The position numbers and the translations under genes are program-made. Below are positions 43,913 through 52,155 of a stretch of DNA of 64,000 nt, piece after piece (the stretch's first letter is position 1; the number at the start of each line of letters is the position of its first letter). The notes beneath the pieces are model-generated. The model saw only the letters and a program-made list of their open reading frames with translations, was not told the DNA's origin and made no database searches. This stretch comes from Parapedobacter pyrenivorans. Its GTDB lineage: Bacteria; Bacteroidota; Bacteroidia; Sphingobacteriales; Sphingobacteriaceae. The DNA is taken from positions 184,292 to 248,291 of the forward strand of contig NZ_BMER01000002.1 in the NCBI RefSeq assembly GCF_014636865.1, in the 5' to 3' direction.

Positions 43913-44971
43913 TTAAATATACACGGTCAGTTCCAACCGGTATTGACCGTCTTGTTCGCTGTGGTCCAGTGTAAACCGGCCGTCCAGCGTCAGTTCCAGC
44001 CGTTGCCTCACCGCATATAAACCATAGCCACCCTTCGTTTGCTGGTGCGTTGGTTTGGCTGCTACCCTGTTACAGGTTTCAAATCGATAACCACTAGAGG
44101 AGACGTGCAACCGCATGGTAGCTGGCTCCATTTCGTCATCCGTAACACCGTGTTTCAAGATATTCTCATAGCCCGAAATGAACGTGAACGGCGGTACCTT
44201 AAGCCCCTTCATATTCTCTTCTGCATGGAGTACTACTTGTGGCCTGCCCGGTTCTCCCACGCCATCCAGTGCCATCATTTCGCGCAGGCGTTGCATTTCC
44301 CTTTCTACCCTTACCAGCCGAGGCTTTTGCACCGCATACTCATCCAAGGCGTAATTGACCAAGCCATCTACACGCCGCACCATCTCCACTGCATGGTTCG
44401 GCACCCCCTGCAATATCCGGTAGCAGCGTTGCAACGCGTTGCCCAGGAAATGGAGCGCTATACGTCCTCCTTTTGGTTGGGATGTAGCCGCCATTAAGGC
44501 GCTTTGTAGCCTAGCTGCTTCTTTTAACATATTCTTATTGGTGAGCGCCAACCTTAGCACTTTCTCAAACAGGAAAATGCCGACTCCGTAACTGGTGTAA
44601 CGCAGGTAAAACGGGAGCACATTGCGCACAAAGCGCGAGTGGGAATATACTGCTCCGTCTACATGGATCGCTACACCTGCACGGTTTTCTAACCATTCGA
44701 TATAGCCATAGCCTGCAATCAGCCCCACGACATAAAACAACACCAGCCAAACAGCTGCCTTATGCCAGTTTCCAGCTCGGGAAATCCACCAGCATATCCA
44801 ACGGGTAAAATAAACGACAATCATACACAACGGCATAATCACCAGTATCTTAGCCACACCCGTGTCGTTGTATTTTGTCGTATTATGGAGCACCATGGCT
44901 ACCGAGTAGGCCAGCCATACAACCGCATGCACTGCAACTGTATTACGTATGTTTTTTCCGACATTTTTCAT
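43913..44971 (-). CDS. LytS-type membrane sensor histidine kinase
   Basis: A 352-residue protein with four hydrophobic segments (about 12-28, 41-62, 71-94 and 122-142) and a cytoplasmic kinase region. The His-box reads LHFLGNALQRC with H174; most relatives have PHFLFNSLN, so the Pro and Phe are replaced. The ATP-binding N-box is ISGYENILKHG (usually VENAIKHG). The G-box GGYGLYAVRQRL (314-325) is well kept. It is probably active but divergent. It is translated just before the LytTR regulator. The signal is unknown, with short extracytoplasmic loops. Confidence 0.83.
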   Translation of the reverse strand: MKNVGKNIRNTVAVHAVVWLAYSVAMVLHNTTKYNDTGVAKILVIMPLCMIVVYFTRWICWWISRAGNWHKAAVWLVLFYVVGLIAGYGYIEWLENRAGVAIHVDGAVYSHSRFVRNVLPFYLRYTSYGVGIFLFEKVLRLALTNKNMLKEAARLQSALMAATSQPKGGRIALHFLGNALQRCYRILQGVPNHAVEMVRRVDGLVNYALDEYAVQKPRLVRVEREMQRLREMMALDGVGEPGRPQVVLHAEENMKGLKVPPFTFISGYENILKHGVTDDEMEPATMRLHVSSSGYRFETCNRVAAKPTHQQTKGGYGLYAVRQRLELTLDGRFTLDHSEQDGQYRLELTVYI

Positions 44972-45114
44972 ATAGATCTATTGTTTCTCAAGGCGATGAA
45001 TAATCGGTTAATTCATCAACGTATGCCCCATCATCGACTGGAGCGGACCGGCAAAAACGACCCGATTTGTCTTATGTAGGCGCTAATGATGAAGGTTATG
45101 TCTGGCCAAAGATA

Positions 45115-46143
45115 TTAAATACAGAAGAAAATGTCTGCATGACGCTTGAGTTCATCATGCAAACGCCTTGGTATACGATACGTGGCGAACGTGGGCGTGT
45201 GCAAGACGAAGTAATGTTCACGTATCTGAAAGGGCATAAATTCGTTGATGGCTTCTGGCTGCAACCCGGTCGGCAATTTGGTCTGGGAGGGAGGATCCAG
45301 TAGCAAATCGTGATGTACATATAGCCACCCTTCCCATTGCGGGGCACGTGCCAACAACAGTGCTTCCAATACTCCATAGGAGGTGGCCATACACCGTTTT
45401 ACGTATGCCTCGCGCACCTCGCCTTTCGCTGCCTCCACCTTTGCTCCTTCCAGCCACCGCACGCCGTTGCCCGCACGGTAACACGCCAGCGGATACACCG
45501 GGACACCGGTGAGGTGCGCTATAAACGCCACTCCAACTTTGGCTGCCATAGGTCTGCCCATGAAATCAAGCACCAATCGGGGTGCTGTACCACGCGGCAG
45601 CGGTACGCCTGTATTTCCATCAAGGTAAGCGACCAGTACCATACCTTGGTTAAACACGGTCCGCATGCGAAAGAGGCTTCGCGGGTCGGATGCGTCAATG
45701 CAAACAAACGATTTTTCATCCGGCGCAACGCCCGTAATTTGACGGTACAGTTGGCGGTACCGAAGTTCCTGCCGTTGCAGCACATCGGCTGAAAGCAATA
45801 ACGCAAACGGGATCCGGTGCTGCATCAGCCATCCGCACACCAACGGATAAGGCCCTGTGTGGAATGTAGCCACTATCGCAGGAAAAGGCACGCCACCGCG
45901 CCAACTTAACGGCGCTGGCATTTCACCAAGACGACGGGCAGCGAGCAGGCTGTCGGCGTTTTCTGCGCGAAGAAGCTGTGTTTCTTCAAAACTAGCCGCA
46001 TGGAATGCGACAGGAACATTGGGCATCAGGTAGCGCATATTGGCACTGTAAAATGCAAATGAGCGCCACGCCAATGAGTCGGCAGCCCATTCCGGTATTC
46101 GCTGCAGCGGCTCAGCCTTTGTGATAGGTCTGTTATTCATCAT
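45115..46143 (-). CDS. HtrB/LpxL-like acyltransferase homologue
   Basis: A 342-residue protein with a fold-level resemblance to lysophospholipid/lipid A acyltransferases: VPFPAIVATFHTGPYPLVCGWL (H95), VAYLDGNTGVPLPRG, and AKVGVAFIAHLTGVPVYPL. The usual HX4(D/E) catalytic motif reads HTGPYP, without the acidic residue, and there is no N-terminal membrane anchor. It may therefore use different chemistry or a different acceptor. Upstream on the same strand, separated by a 97-bp gap with a strong stem-loop, is a 43-residue cysteine-containing peptide gene. Downstream is the LytS/LytTR pair. A link to peptide modification is speculative. Confidence 0.6.
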   Translation of the reverse strand: MMNNRPITKAEPLQRIPEWAADSLAWRSFAFYSANMRYLMPNVPVAFHAASFEETQLLRAENADSLLAARRLGEMPAPLSWRGGVPFPAIVATFHTGPYPLVCGWLMQHRIPFALLLSADVLQRQELRYRQLYRQITGVAPDEKSFVCIDASDPRSLFRMRTVFNQGMVLVAYLDGNTGVPLPRGTAPRLVLDFMGRPMAAKVGVAFIAHLTGVPVYPLACYRAGNGVRWLEGAKVEAAKGEVREAYVKRCMATSYGVLEALLLARAPQWEGWLYVHHDLLLDPPSQTKLPTGLQPEAINEFMPFQIREHYFVLHTPTFATYRIPRRLHDELKRHADIFFCI

Positions 46144-46184
46144 GTCAGATCAGTTGTTTCTTCAGGGCGTTGTGGTAGTCCTTT

Positions 46185-46234
46185 AGGCAACCGTTGGGGC
46201 CGCAGCACGAGGCCGCGGCCCAACAACGTTGCCT
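46185..46234 (-). terminator. Strong GC-rich stem-loop between peptide and acyltransferase genes
   Basis: On the minus strand AGGCAAC.TTGTTGGGCCGC pairs with GCGGCCCCAACGGTTGCCT around a short loop. No T-run follows, so it may be an attenuator or a stabilising 3' end for the short peptide mRNA and not a full terminator. Confidence 0.6.
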
Positions 46235-46240
46235 CCTGGA

Positions 46241-46372
46241 TTAGAGCCAGTCGATTTCGCACTTATCCTCTTTGTCGGGGAGCTCTGTATATTTACATAG
46301 CTCCCCGATATCCAGCGGTTGCTGGAGGCTAGCACACAGTGCTTCGAGCAATTCGTTTACGGCAGTTTCCAT
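46241..46372 (-). CDS. Small three-cysteine peptide, possible modified-peptide precursor
   Basis: A 43-residue ORF too short for most gene callers. It starts METAVNELLEALCASLQQ, continues LDIGELCKYTELPDKEDK and ends CEIDWL. The ATG is preceded after 4 nt by a perfect AAGGAG, unusual in this genome and a good sign of translation. The N-terminal half is a likely amphipathic helix; cysteines lie at 13, 26 and 38, and the C-terminal half is acidic. No signal peptide is present. It is followed by a strong stem-loop and then the acyltransferase-like gene. The leader-plus-core look and neighbouring enzyme make it a candidate ribosomal natural-product or signalling peptide; I recognise no family. Confidence 0.6.
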   Translation of the reverse strand: METAVNELLEALCASLQQPLDIGELCKYTELPDKEDKCEIDWL

Positions 46373-46704
46373 AACGCTCCTTAAATTAAAAAGTAAAACC
46401 ATCTGCCCGTTTTCCGGCTACGGGCTTCGTCCGACTTCTTATTTGGCCATCGAAGATTTGGTGATCACGTTGGCGAAAAAATGGCTTTTACAACCGAAAA
46501 GCAACAAAACGGTTCGATAGTAGCTCTGGGCATCCGAAACAGCAGAAAGGCACCAAAACCAGTGCTTCACACGCTGTGATGCGCTGTTCACACTTTTGAA
46601 TACCCTATTGGAACGATAATTTGGCATCTTTTGGACGTAATAGCGATCTTTACACCGCATTAAACCACTGGCCAATCCCACTGAAGCGGAAGCCGCATCC
46701 TATT
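46373..46704. other. Divergent promoter region, peptide gene and Crp-like gene
   Basis: A 332-bp region between divergent starts. A hairpin (GCCCGT 46405-46410 with ACGGGC 46420-46425) lies in the probable 5' leader of the peptide mRNA. No clear TAnnTTTG box was found. ORFs in this gap look random. Confidence 0.4.
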
Positions 46705-47316
46705 ATGAAACCGATCAACATGCCCGAACACTACACCGCCATCCACGACACGTTGCTGCCGTTTTTCGACATACCAGAAGAACGCCGAGCGCAGGTAGCC
46801 AACGAGCTATTCCCCCGAGCACGGATTTATCATACCACCAGATACCAATTGCTTGAAGATCCTGGAGTAGCCGAAGACGGCCAGTTTATGTTGGTATTGC
46901 AGGGCTTGGCAGACAGTTACTACCGATGCGGGTTTACCGGCAAGCTTTGGGGCCGCCATGTGTACTACCGGCGCGATCCCATCTTCGCGCCGGAAAGTTA
47001 CTGCCGAGGCGAAGCCCGTACGGACTACATCCGGGCGTTGGAGCCCTCTACCGTGCTGAGTATATCTTACACGAGCCTCCGCGCATTAGCAGAGCGGCAC
47101 AGCGAAGTAAAAGCCAAGCTACAACTGCTCAGGGTCCGCAACACCCAGCACCTGCTGGATTACAACCTGCGCAATACCTTGCCAGCCGATGCCCGCATCC
47201 GGGCATTTTTGGAAAAGCACCCCACCCTGCCCCACCGCACCACGGCCAGCGTGTGCGCGATGCACAACCACATGAGCCGGTATTGGTATTCGAAAACAAT
47301 TAAAGAAATGACGTAA
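46705..47316 (+). CDS. Crp/Fnr-like cyclic-nucleotide-binding-domain regulator
   Basis: The product is 203 residues from the ATG at 46705 (MKPINMPEHYTAIHDTLLPFF); an earlier in-frame start gives an unlikely N-terminus. The middle has the jelly-roll pattern of cNMP-binding domains (AQVANELFPRARIYHTTRYQLL, QFMLVLQGLADSYYR). A dimerisation helix follows (LAERHSEVKAKLQLLRVRNTQHLLDY), then a short C-terminal HTH-like part (ARIRAFLEKHPTLPHRTTASVCAMHNHMSRYWYSKTIKE). Ligand residues of true CRP are not evident. Divergent from the peptide gene, it is a candidate regulator of it. Confidence 0.7.
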   Translation: MKPINMPEHYTAIHDTLLPFFDIPEERRAQVANELFPRARIYHTTRYQLLEDPGVAEDGQFMLVLQGLADSYYRCGFTGKLWGRHVYYRRDPIFAPESYCRGEARTDYIRALEPSTVLSISYTSLRALAERHSEVKAKLQLLRVRNTQHLLDYNLRNTLPADARIRAFLEKHPTLPHRTTASVCAMHNHMSRYWYSKTIKEMT

Positions 47317-47338
47317 TAAGGCTAGGTTTTAGCACGAC

Positions 47339-48478
47339 CTACAACGGGTCTTCATATTTCGCAAGTACATTGAAGGAGCGTGTCTTCCAAGGAATGTCTA
47401 AAAAGCCCAATGAACTGAATCGATTAGTTATCGGTGAGAAATATTTACGCATTTTCCGCTTACCATATGTATTCGTAAGCTCGGCCCATTCTTCGGGCTG
47501 CAGGCATATCAAACTTTTTAGTAGCCTGTGCCGCGAAGCCAAGCGGCACAGGCGCAGTTCGTAATCCGGCGTCAATACATTTGCCATTACTTTCACCACT
47601 TCATCCATGTCAGCAAAGCATACTGGTATGGAAAAGCTTTCATGGCGATTTCTAAAAACTAGGCTGGCCTTCCCACTTCCGTCTTCATTCTCAGCGTTGG
47701 TTAAAATCAGCTTATCTTCAGTAAGGGAAAAATTGAGAACCAACACCATCGCTTGCAGTGAATAATACGGATAAATAGGGATGGCTGCCACATTTCCGAG
47801 ATAATAGCGGTATTTCCTAAACGCTTTGGGCGGAGTTTCTAGATAGGCCCTTAACTCCTCCCGCCATGTCTTATCGTACCCCAAATTTAGACTCTGCTGG
47901 CATATAATCTCGGAGTGAAATGCATAGTTGATTTGTATCACGTGGTTTTGCACCGCAGTTTGCCAAGCACCACCGCGCTTGGGTCCAGAATCTGGCCTTT
48001 CGGGGGCAATGCTGTACTCAAGCAGCCATAACAAGCCGTAAAATAACCCCAACGCAGGGAAGAATGCCCACACCCATCGCTTTGCAGCAAGCATGGGCCA
48101 GGAGGGCTCGACAGGCGTAGGATCAAAAAAATTAATCGGGCCGATAATCAGGTTATAGAAAATAAGCGCCGCGATTCCTGCCGGGATAAGCAGCTCATGT
48201 TGAATCAAATCTTGCCACGGCCTTTTCCAATACGTGCGCTGCATGAAGTTTCGAAATACAAACTCGGCCGCCACGATGAGGCCCACAAGTACCACGGTCC
48301 CGAATCCGACGAATTGAGTAGCCGTAATTTTCATGGGTGGATACACCAGCCAGACAACAGCGGACGATACCATGAATAACGAGCAACAGGTTAATAAACG
48401 TAACGGGAATTTAGGATAGGTCAATCCGTTATGTGCTTTGAACACCCAATAATTGCTAGGTCTAGCTATTTTAATCAT
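47339..48478 (-). CDS. Four-helix membrane protein of unknown function
   Basis: A 379-residue protein with four predicted transmembrane segments (about 26-47, 54-74, 95-113 and 137-154), then a roughly 220-residue soluble part. The membrane part resembles that of Bacteroidota LytTR-type membrane regulators. However, the soluble part (GYDKTWREELRAYLETPPKAFRKYRYYLGN and a C-terminal KRKMRKYFSPITNRFSSLGFL) does not show a clear LytTR or kinase motif. I do not recognise the family. It converges on the Crp-like gene with 22 bp between stops and is divergent from the MauE-like gene. Confidence 0.65.
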   Translation of the reverse strand: MIKIARPSNYWVFKAHNGLTYPKFPLRLLTCCSLFMVSSAVVWLVYPPMKITATQFVGFGTVVLVGLIVAAEFVFRNFMQRTYWKRPWQDLIQHELLIPAGIAALIFYNLIIGPINFFDPTPVEPSWPMLAAKRWVWAFFPALGLFYGLLWLLEYSIAPERPDSGPKRGGAWQTAVQNHVIQINYAFHSEIICQQSLNLGYDKTWREELRAYLETPPKAFRKYRYYLGNVAAIPIYPYYSLQAMVLVLNFSLTEDKLILTNAENEDGSGKASLVFRNRHESFSIPVCFADMDEVVKVMANVLTPDYELRLCRLASRHRLLKSLICLQPEEWAELTNTYGKRKMRKYFSPITNRFSSLGFLDIPWKTRSFNVLAKYEDPL

Positions 48479-48642
48479 GAGGTAAGATGCTTTTGGTTTA
48501 TAAATGATAAGCTAATTTACAAAAAAGAAGTTGGGTTGGCAAATATAATGACGATTAAGTACCTAACGTTGCCAACAAGTTGCCAAAAAAACTGGCAACT
48601 CATTGCTAACGGTTGGCTGGTTTTGCTGCCTACCTTCGGGTT

Positions 48643-49152
48643 ATGGCAACAACGAAATCCGATAGTTTAGTAGCAAAAGGCTTTCTATTTCGGTCCCGCT
48701 GGAAACAAAAACCGGATAGCCGCACCTTTGCCATCGAAGCTATTTCTATTTTACTGATGCTTCTTTTTGGCCTCACCGCCATCGATAAAGCCCGGCAGTT
48801 TGAACGCTTTTACGCCGAGCTGGGCAAGTCGCCGTTTTTGATGGCCTACCAGGGCTGGGTGGCATGGGGCACGCCCATTGTGGAGGGAATCGTGGTTTTC
48901 TTGTTGATTTTCGGCGGTACCCTACAATTATGGGGGCTCTATGCATCGGTTTTCTTGATGAGCCTCTTTACCGGCTACATCTACCTGTTGCTCAACTACA
49001 GCTATTATACGCCATGCCTTTGCTCGGCAGCGCTTGAAAGCCTCACTTGGGAACAGCATCTGGTATTTAATCTCCTATTCCTGGCATTGGCGATGGCCGC
49101 TACGGCCTCGAAAGAACGACAACGACAAACCCACAAAAACAATAAGCCATGA
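48643..49152 (+). CDS. MauE/DoxX-family redox-associated membrane protein
   Basis: A 169-residue protein from the ATG at 48643 (MATTKSDSLVAKG); an upstream TTG at 48613 is less likely. Four hydrophobic helices are visible. The family's paired-cysteine site lies in SYYTPCLCSAALESLTWEQHLVFNLLFL, which fits the Bacteroidota MauE-like pattern PC.C followed by L.W..H..FN. MauE works with MauD in forming disulfides or maturing methylamine dehydrogenase. Here it is followed by a DUF6520-like Cys-containing secreted peptide and, across a convergent border, by TlpA, suggesting a periplasmic redox unit. Confidence 0.83.
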   Translation: MATTKSDSLVAKGFLFRSRWKQKPDSRTFAIEAISILLMLLFGLTAIDKARQFERFYAELGKSPFLMAYQGWVAWGTPIVEGIVVFLLIFGGTLQLWGLYASVFLMSLFTGYIYLLLNYSYYTPCLCSAALESLTWEQHLVFNLLFLALAMAATASKERQRQTHKNNKP

Positions 49153-49280
49153 AAACGAATCAATCACCCATTTGGAACCACCCGCCTTAGCTGGTCGGAT
49201 GTAAACGTCAGCGAGCAGGATTGCTCTTTCGCTAAAAGCGAAAACACATTATTCAATCATTCATTTTAAACATTTACGTT

Positions 49281-49604
49281 ATGACAACGGTAAATAAAAT
49301 AAAAACAATAAGCAAGATAGGAACATTGGTACTTGCCGCAGGCGTGTATATGTTCTTCGGTTCCAATCAATCGGGCGTTGAAGTGAAGAAAGACCTTCGC
49401 GACCATGTCGCCCCGGCAGAAACCCTTTTCAGGACAGCCGACTATCCCCAGGGTCCGGATATTCCGGAAAATCAGCGGGAAAACACGAAAGCTGAATTGG
49501 AATCTACGGTTTGTCCCCCGGGCGCAACACTTTGTGCTGTAGCAATCGATCCGGAAGACCCTTCAAATGTGATTCTTTGGGAAGGCAATTCCAGCAAATT
49601 CTAA
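49281..49604 (+). CDS. DUF6520-like small exported cysteine protein
   Basis: A 107-residue protein with an N-terminal hydrophobic helix (about 12-27, IGTLVLAAGVYMFFGS). A proline- and acid-rich middle follows, then a C-terminal CPPGATLCAVAIDPEDPSNV with a C-x6-C pair. This is the shape of the DUF6520 peptides that follow MauE-like genes in Bacteroidota; their function is unknown. The 128 bp before it hold a 13-codon ORF that overlaps the mauE stop (ATG at 49149), perhaps a leader or remnant. The cysteine pair may be a substrate of the MauE/TlpA redox proteins nearby. Confidence 0.72.
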   Translation: MTTVNKIKTISKIGTLVLAAGVYMFFGSNQSGVEVKKDLRDHVAPAETLFRTADYPQGPDIPENQRENTKAELESTVCPPGATLCAVAIDPEDPSNVILWEGNSSKF

Positions 49605-49684
49605 TCAGCAACACGAACACACAGCAACTCCGGGCGTTGGCAACCCGGAGTTCCTGTGTTTCGTTCATCCACCTATCCAATACC

Positions 49685-50707
49685 ATGGCGACTTTCCTGA
49701 AGATTGCTTTTGCAGTGCTAGTGGGCATTCTCCTTAATGTCTTCATTTTCATTAAGGCCAACCTGCCTAACTTTGAAGACAATGGTTTTGTCCGATCATT
49801 TTTGCCACAATCTGTCAGCATCACAGAGCCTTTTGACGTGCCTTCCAAATCCGTGGCCATTGCAGGTCAGTTTGGCGGCAAGTTATACCTTACCACGGAT
49901 GATCCCGCAACGCTTGTAGCAGTCGACATGCAAACCCGCCAAGCAAAAGTAGTCAACATCCAACGATTGGGAGATTGGCTGGCCACCGAAAAAGTTCCGG
50001 CCGGGCATACCGCGCTGATCGATTCCCCTTACTACTATGTTTTTGCCTTTAATGCTCCGGGCATCTATGTATACAACTTGGCAAGGGCGCTACCGGAAGC
50101 AACTTATACCGCAGATGCGGTATTTACTACTGGCATATCGCTGTCTGCTACCCGCTTCGTGCTGCGCCAGTATTCCCCCACTGAAAAAGCATTCCGGTTT
50201 TCCCGTATCAGCCACCACGGTGAGACTCGTTGGGAGCAAGGCGTTTCTTTGCCCTCCTCCGATATGGGGCTGAGCAGCGACGGCCGCCTGATGCACGACG
50301 ATCAAACCGGGCTGCTCGTTTACGAACATTATTACAACAACCGGATCCTTGTAGCCGACACTGCATTGAACGAGGTGCATTCGTTTAGTTTACTGGATAC
50401 CGTTGCGCCCAAGCTTCGGCTTGACCCAACCGCACCACGTATAATGACCAATTCCGCAGCCTGCTTACATCGTGGGCTACTGTATCTCTGTTCGAATCTC
50501 CGCGCCGATAACGAACCCTACAAGGAGTATATCAAGCATATCCCCGTCGATATATTTGATGTACAAACAGGCGGGTACCGCGGTAGTTTCTATCTTCCTG
50601 CATTGGATGGCAAGCTGATCAAAAGCATGGCTATCGTAAAGGACCGACTGATCGCCCTCTACTTCAACGACCAAATCGCGTCGTTCACGATACCAGCACT
50701 CCAATAG
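49685..50707 (+). CDS. Membrane-anchored beta-propeller-like protein
   Basis: The product is 340 residues from the ATG at 49685; the frame opens further upstream, but MATFLKIAFAVLVGILLNVFIFI is an obvious signal anchor. The rest is beta-rich with blade-like repeats: GGKLYLTTDDPATLVAVDMQTRQAKVV, SPYYYVFAFNAPGIYVYNLARA, NRILVADTALNEVHSFSLLD and YIKHIPVDIFDVQTGGYRGSFYLP. The C-terminal KDRLIALYFNDQIASFTIPAL closes the propeller. Similar propellers often follow DUF6520/MauE genes in Bacteroidota. It ends 4 bp from the convergent TlpA gene. No catalytic motif is visible. Confidence 0.72.
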   Translation: MATFLKIAFAVLVGILLNVFIFIKANLPNFEDNGFVRSFLPQSVSITEPFDVPSKSVAIAGQFGGKLYLTTDDPATLVAVDMQTRQAKVVNIQRLGDWLATEKVPAGHTALIDSPYYYVFAFNAPGIYVYNLARALPEATYTADAVFTTGISLSATRFVLRQYSPTEKAFRFSRISHHGETRWEQGVSLPSSDMGLSSDGRLMHDDQTGLLVYEHYYNNRILVADTALNEVHSFSLLDTVAPKLRLDPTAPRIMTNSAACLHRGLLYLCSNLRADNEPYKEYIKHIPVDIFDVQTGGYRGSFYLPALDGKLIKSMAIVKDRLIALYFNDQIASFTIPALQ

Positions 50708-50710
50708 CAA

Positions 50711-52120
50711 TCAGTCATGGATAAGCAGCATATCCACCAACCTGATCTCCGGTTCGAGGTATAAACCGTACTTAGCCAATTCCGTACGCAGTACATCCAT
50801 ATCCAATTCATTGTTTATCAAATAACCACTCTTTGGGTCTCTTTTCGGCGAATCCGTAAAATCCAGTTGCATACTGACATTGAAATCTATGTTAGTGCCG
50901 TCCTCAATCGGTGGTGCGCTTATAAACATGGCCAGCACCTTCAGCAATTCGCCGATCGGTTTCCCGTTTATCTGGATATGGTAGCCGTCGAATGGCAGCC
51001 CTTGGCTTAGCGGTTCAAGCTCATTTACGTTCGCATCCAATAGCATCCGTGCGTTCTCCCGCACCCTCAACACATAGCACAGCCGTTCCCTTTTTACAAT
51101 CTCCCCTTTTATGGGCAGCGCCTTATTCAGGTCGGTGAGTATGCGCTCCCGTACTTGATCATCGGGTACACCCGGGCCAAACTCCGCATGGTAGGTATAC
51201 GCATTTTCTTTCCAATAGGCGGCATGGCTTGGATAATCCAGGTAAGGAAACTTTATAGGGCCGTAACTGTAATTGTTTTCATCGGCATATAAGCGATAGG
51301 TCAATGTATCCGCAATATCGACGATGATGCGTTGGTGGTTCGCATTGCCGAGCAAGGTATTCGTTACGTTGAAGAGATTAAATACCCTTACAAATAAGTG
51401 AAGCGGCGTACATTCCATATGCAGGCTACGAATGCTTCCATCATCATGTCTTTTGATCCGGCTCAACGCACTCCCACCCCTTTTGAGGTATGAGGACCAT
51501 AGCAGACTGGAGTCGACGGTCTCCTCGGCTCCATTTGCTAATTGTTCGTCTGTTTGCTGAAAAGAGGCAATGCCGTCTTCCTTCAGCTCCCACTCGATTT
51601 TATCGCCACTAAGCATCGCCGCAATACGCTCCTCGGTGATTGCTGCACCGTGGGTTATTCCTTCAACCCTGCCCGCTGGGTTGACGATGACCACATGCGG
51701 GATGTACGCGTGGGGAAAAGCCTTTTGCAACACCGTATCCCCAATGGCGAAGGGGATACGGATGTTTTGGTGCTTCGTGATTTCAGACCGCCCGAGCAGT
51801 GCCCGCACGTTTTGCTCGATATCTTTCGTTACGGCAATGATCTGCAATTGGTCCGCATACTTATCTTGCAGGGATTGCAATTTCGGCAATGCGTTGATGC
51901 AAGGTTGGCAGTAAGTTTCCCAAAAATCAAGCATCACGTACTTACCACGCAAGTCGTGTAGCGACGCCTGCCTATCCGGAAAATTCATCAGGTAAGTACC
52001 CAGCGGCAAATCCGGCACGGTGTCGCCCAGGGTATATGTCCGATCAACCTGAGCGTGCTGGCCCATCACGCCCGATAGGGAGACGAACGTTAGCACAGTC
52101 ACTATTGCAATTTTAGCCAT
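50711..52120 (-). CDS. TlpA-family periplasmic thiol-disulfide oxidoreductase with long C-terminal extension
   Basis: The product is 469 residues from the ATG at 52120, which gives a clean signal peptide (MAKIAIVTVLTFVSLSGVMG); an ATG at 52153, 2 nt after the SusD stop, is possible. The thioredoxin domain (about 28-175) has LRGKYVMLDFWETYCQPC with C71 and C74 and a cis-proline in AYIPHVVIVNP. The tryptophan before the first cysteine is replaced by tyrosine. The remaining about 290 residues are an unassigned extension. TlpA proteins reduce disulfides in exported proteins. It is the third gene of a SusC-SusD-TlpA unit. Confidence 0.85.
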   Translation of the reverse strand: MAKIAIVTVLTFVSLSGVMGQHAQVDRTYTLGDTVPDLPLGTYLMNFPDRQASLHDLRGKYVMLDFWETYCQPCINALPKLQSLQDKYADQLQIIAVTKDIEQNVRALLGRSEITKHQNIRIPFAIGDTVLQKAFPHAYIPHVVIVNPAGRVEGITHGAAITEERIAAMLSGDKIEWELKEDGIASFQQTDEQLANGAEETVDSSLLWSSYLKRGGSALSRIKRHDDGSIRSLHMECTPLHLFVRVFNLFNVTNTLLGNANHQRIIVDIADTLTYRLYADENNYSYGPIKFPYLDYPSHAAYWKENAYTYHAEFGPGVPDDQVRERILTDLNKALPIKGEIVKRERLCYVLRVRENARMLLDANVNELEPLSQGLPFDGYHIQINGKPIGELLKVLAMFISAPPIEDGTNIDFNVSMQLDFTDSPKRDPKSGYLINNELDMDVLRTELAKYGLYLEPEIRLVDMLLIHD

Positions 52121-52155
52121 GTTGCTTTTTATTAACTGATTCTTTAAACACATTA

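Noticed and set aside
46439-46681. 80-codon minus-strand ORF upstream of the peptide gene
   Set aside because: It overlaps the start region of the divergent Crp-like gene and has no family features.
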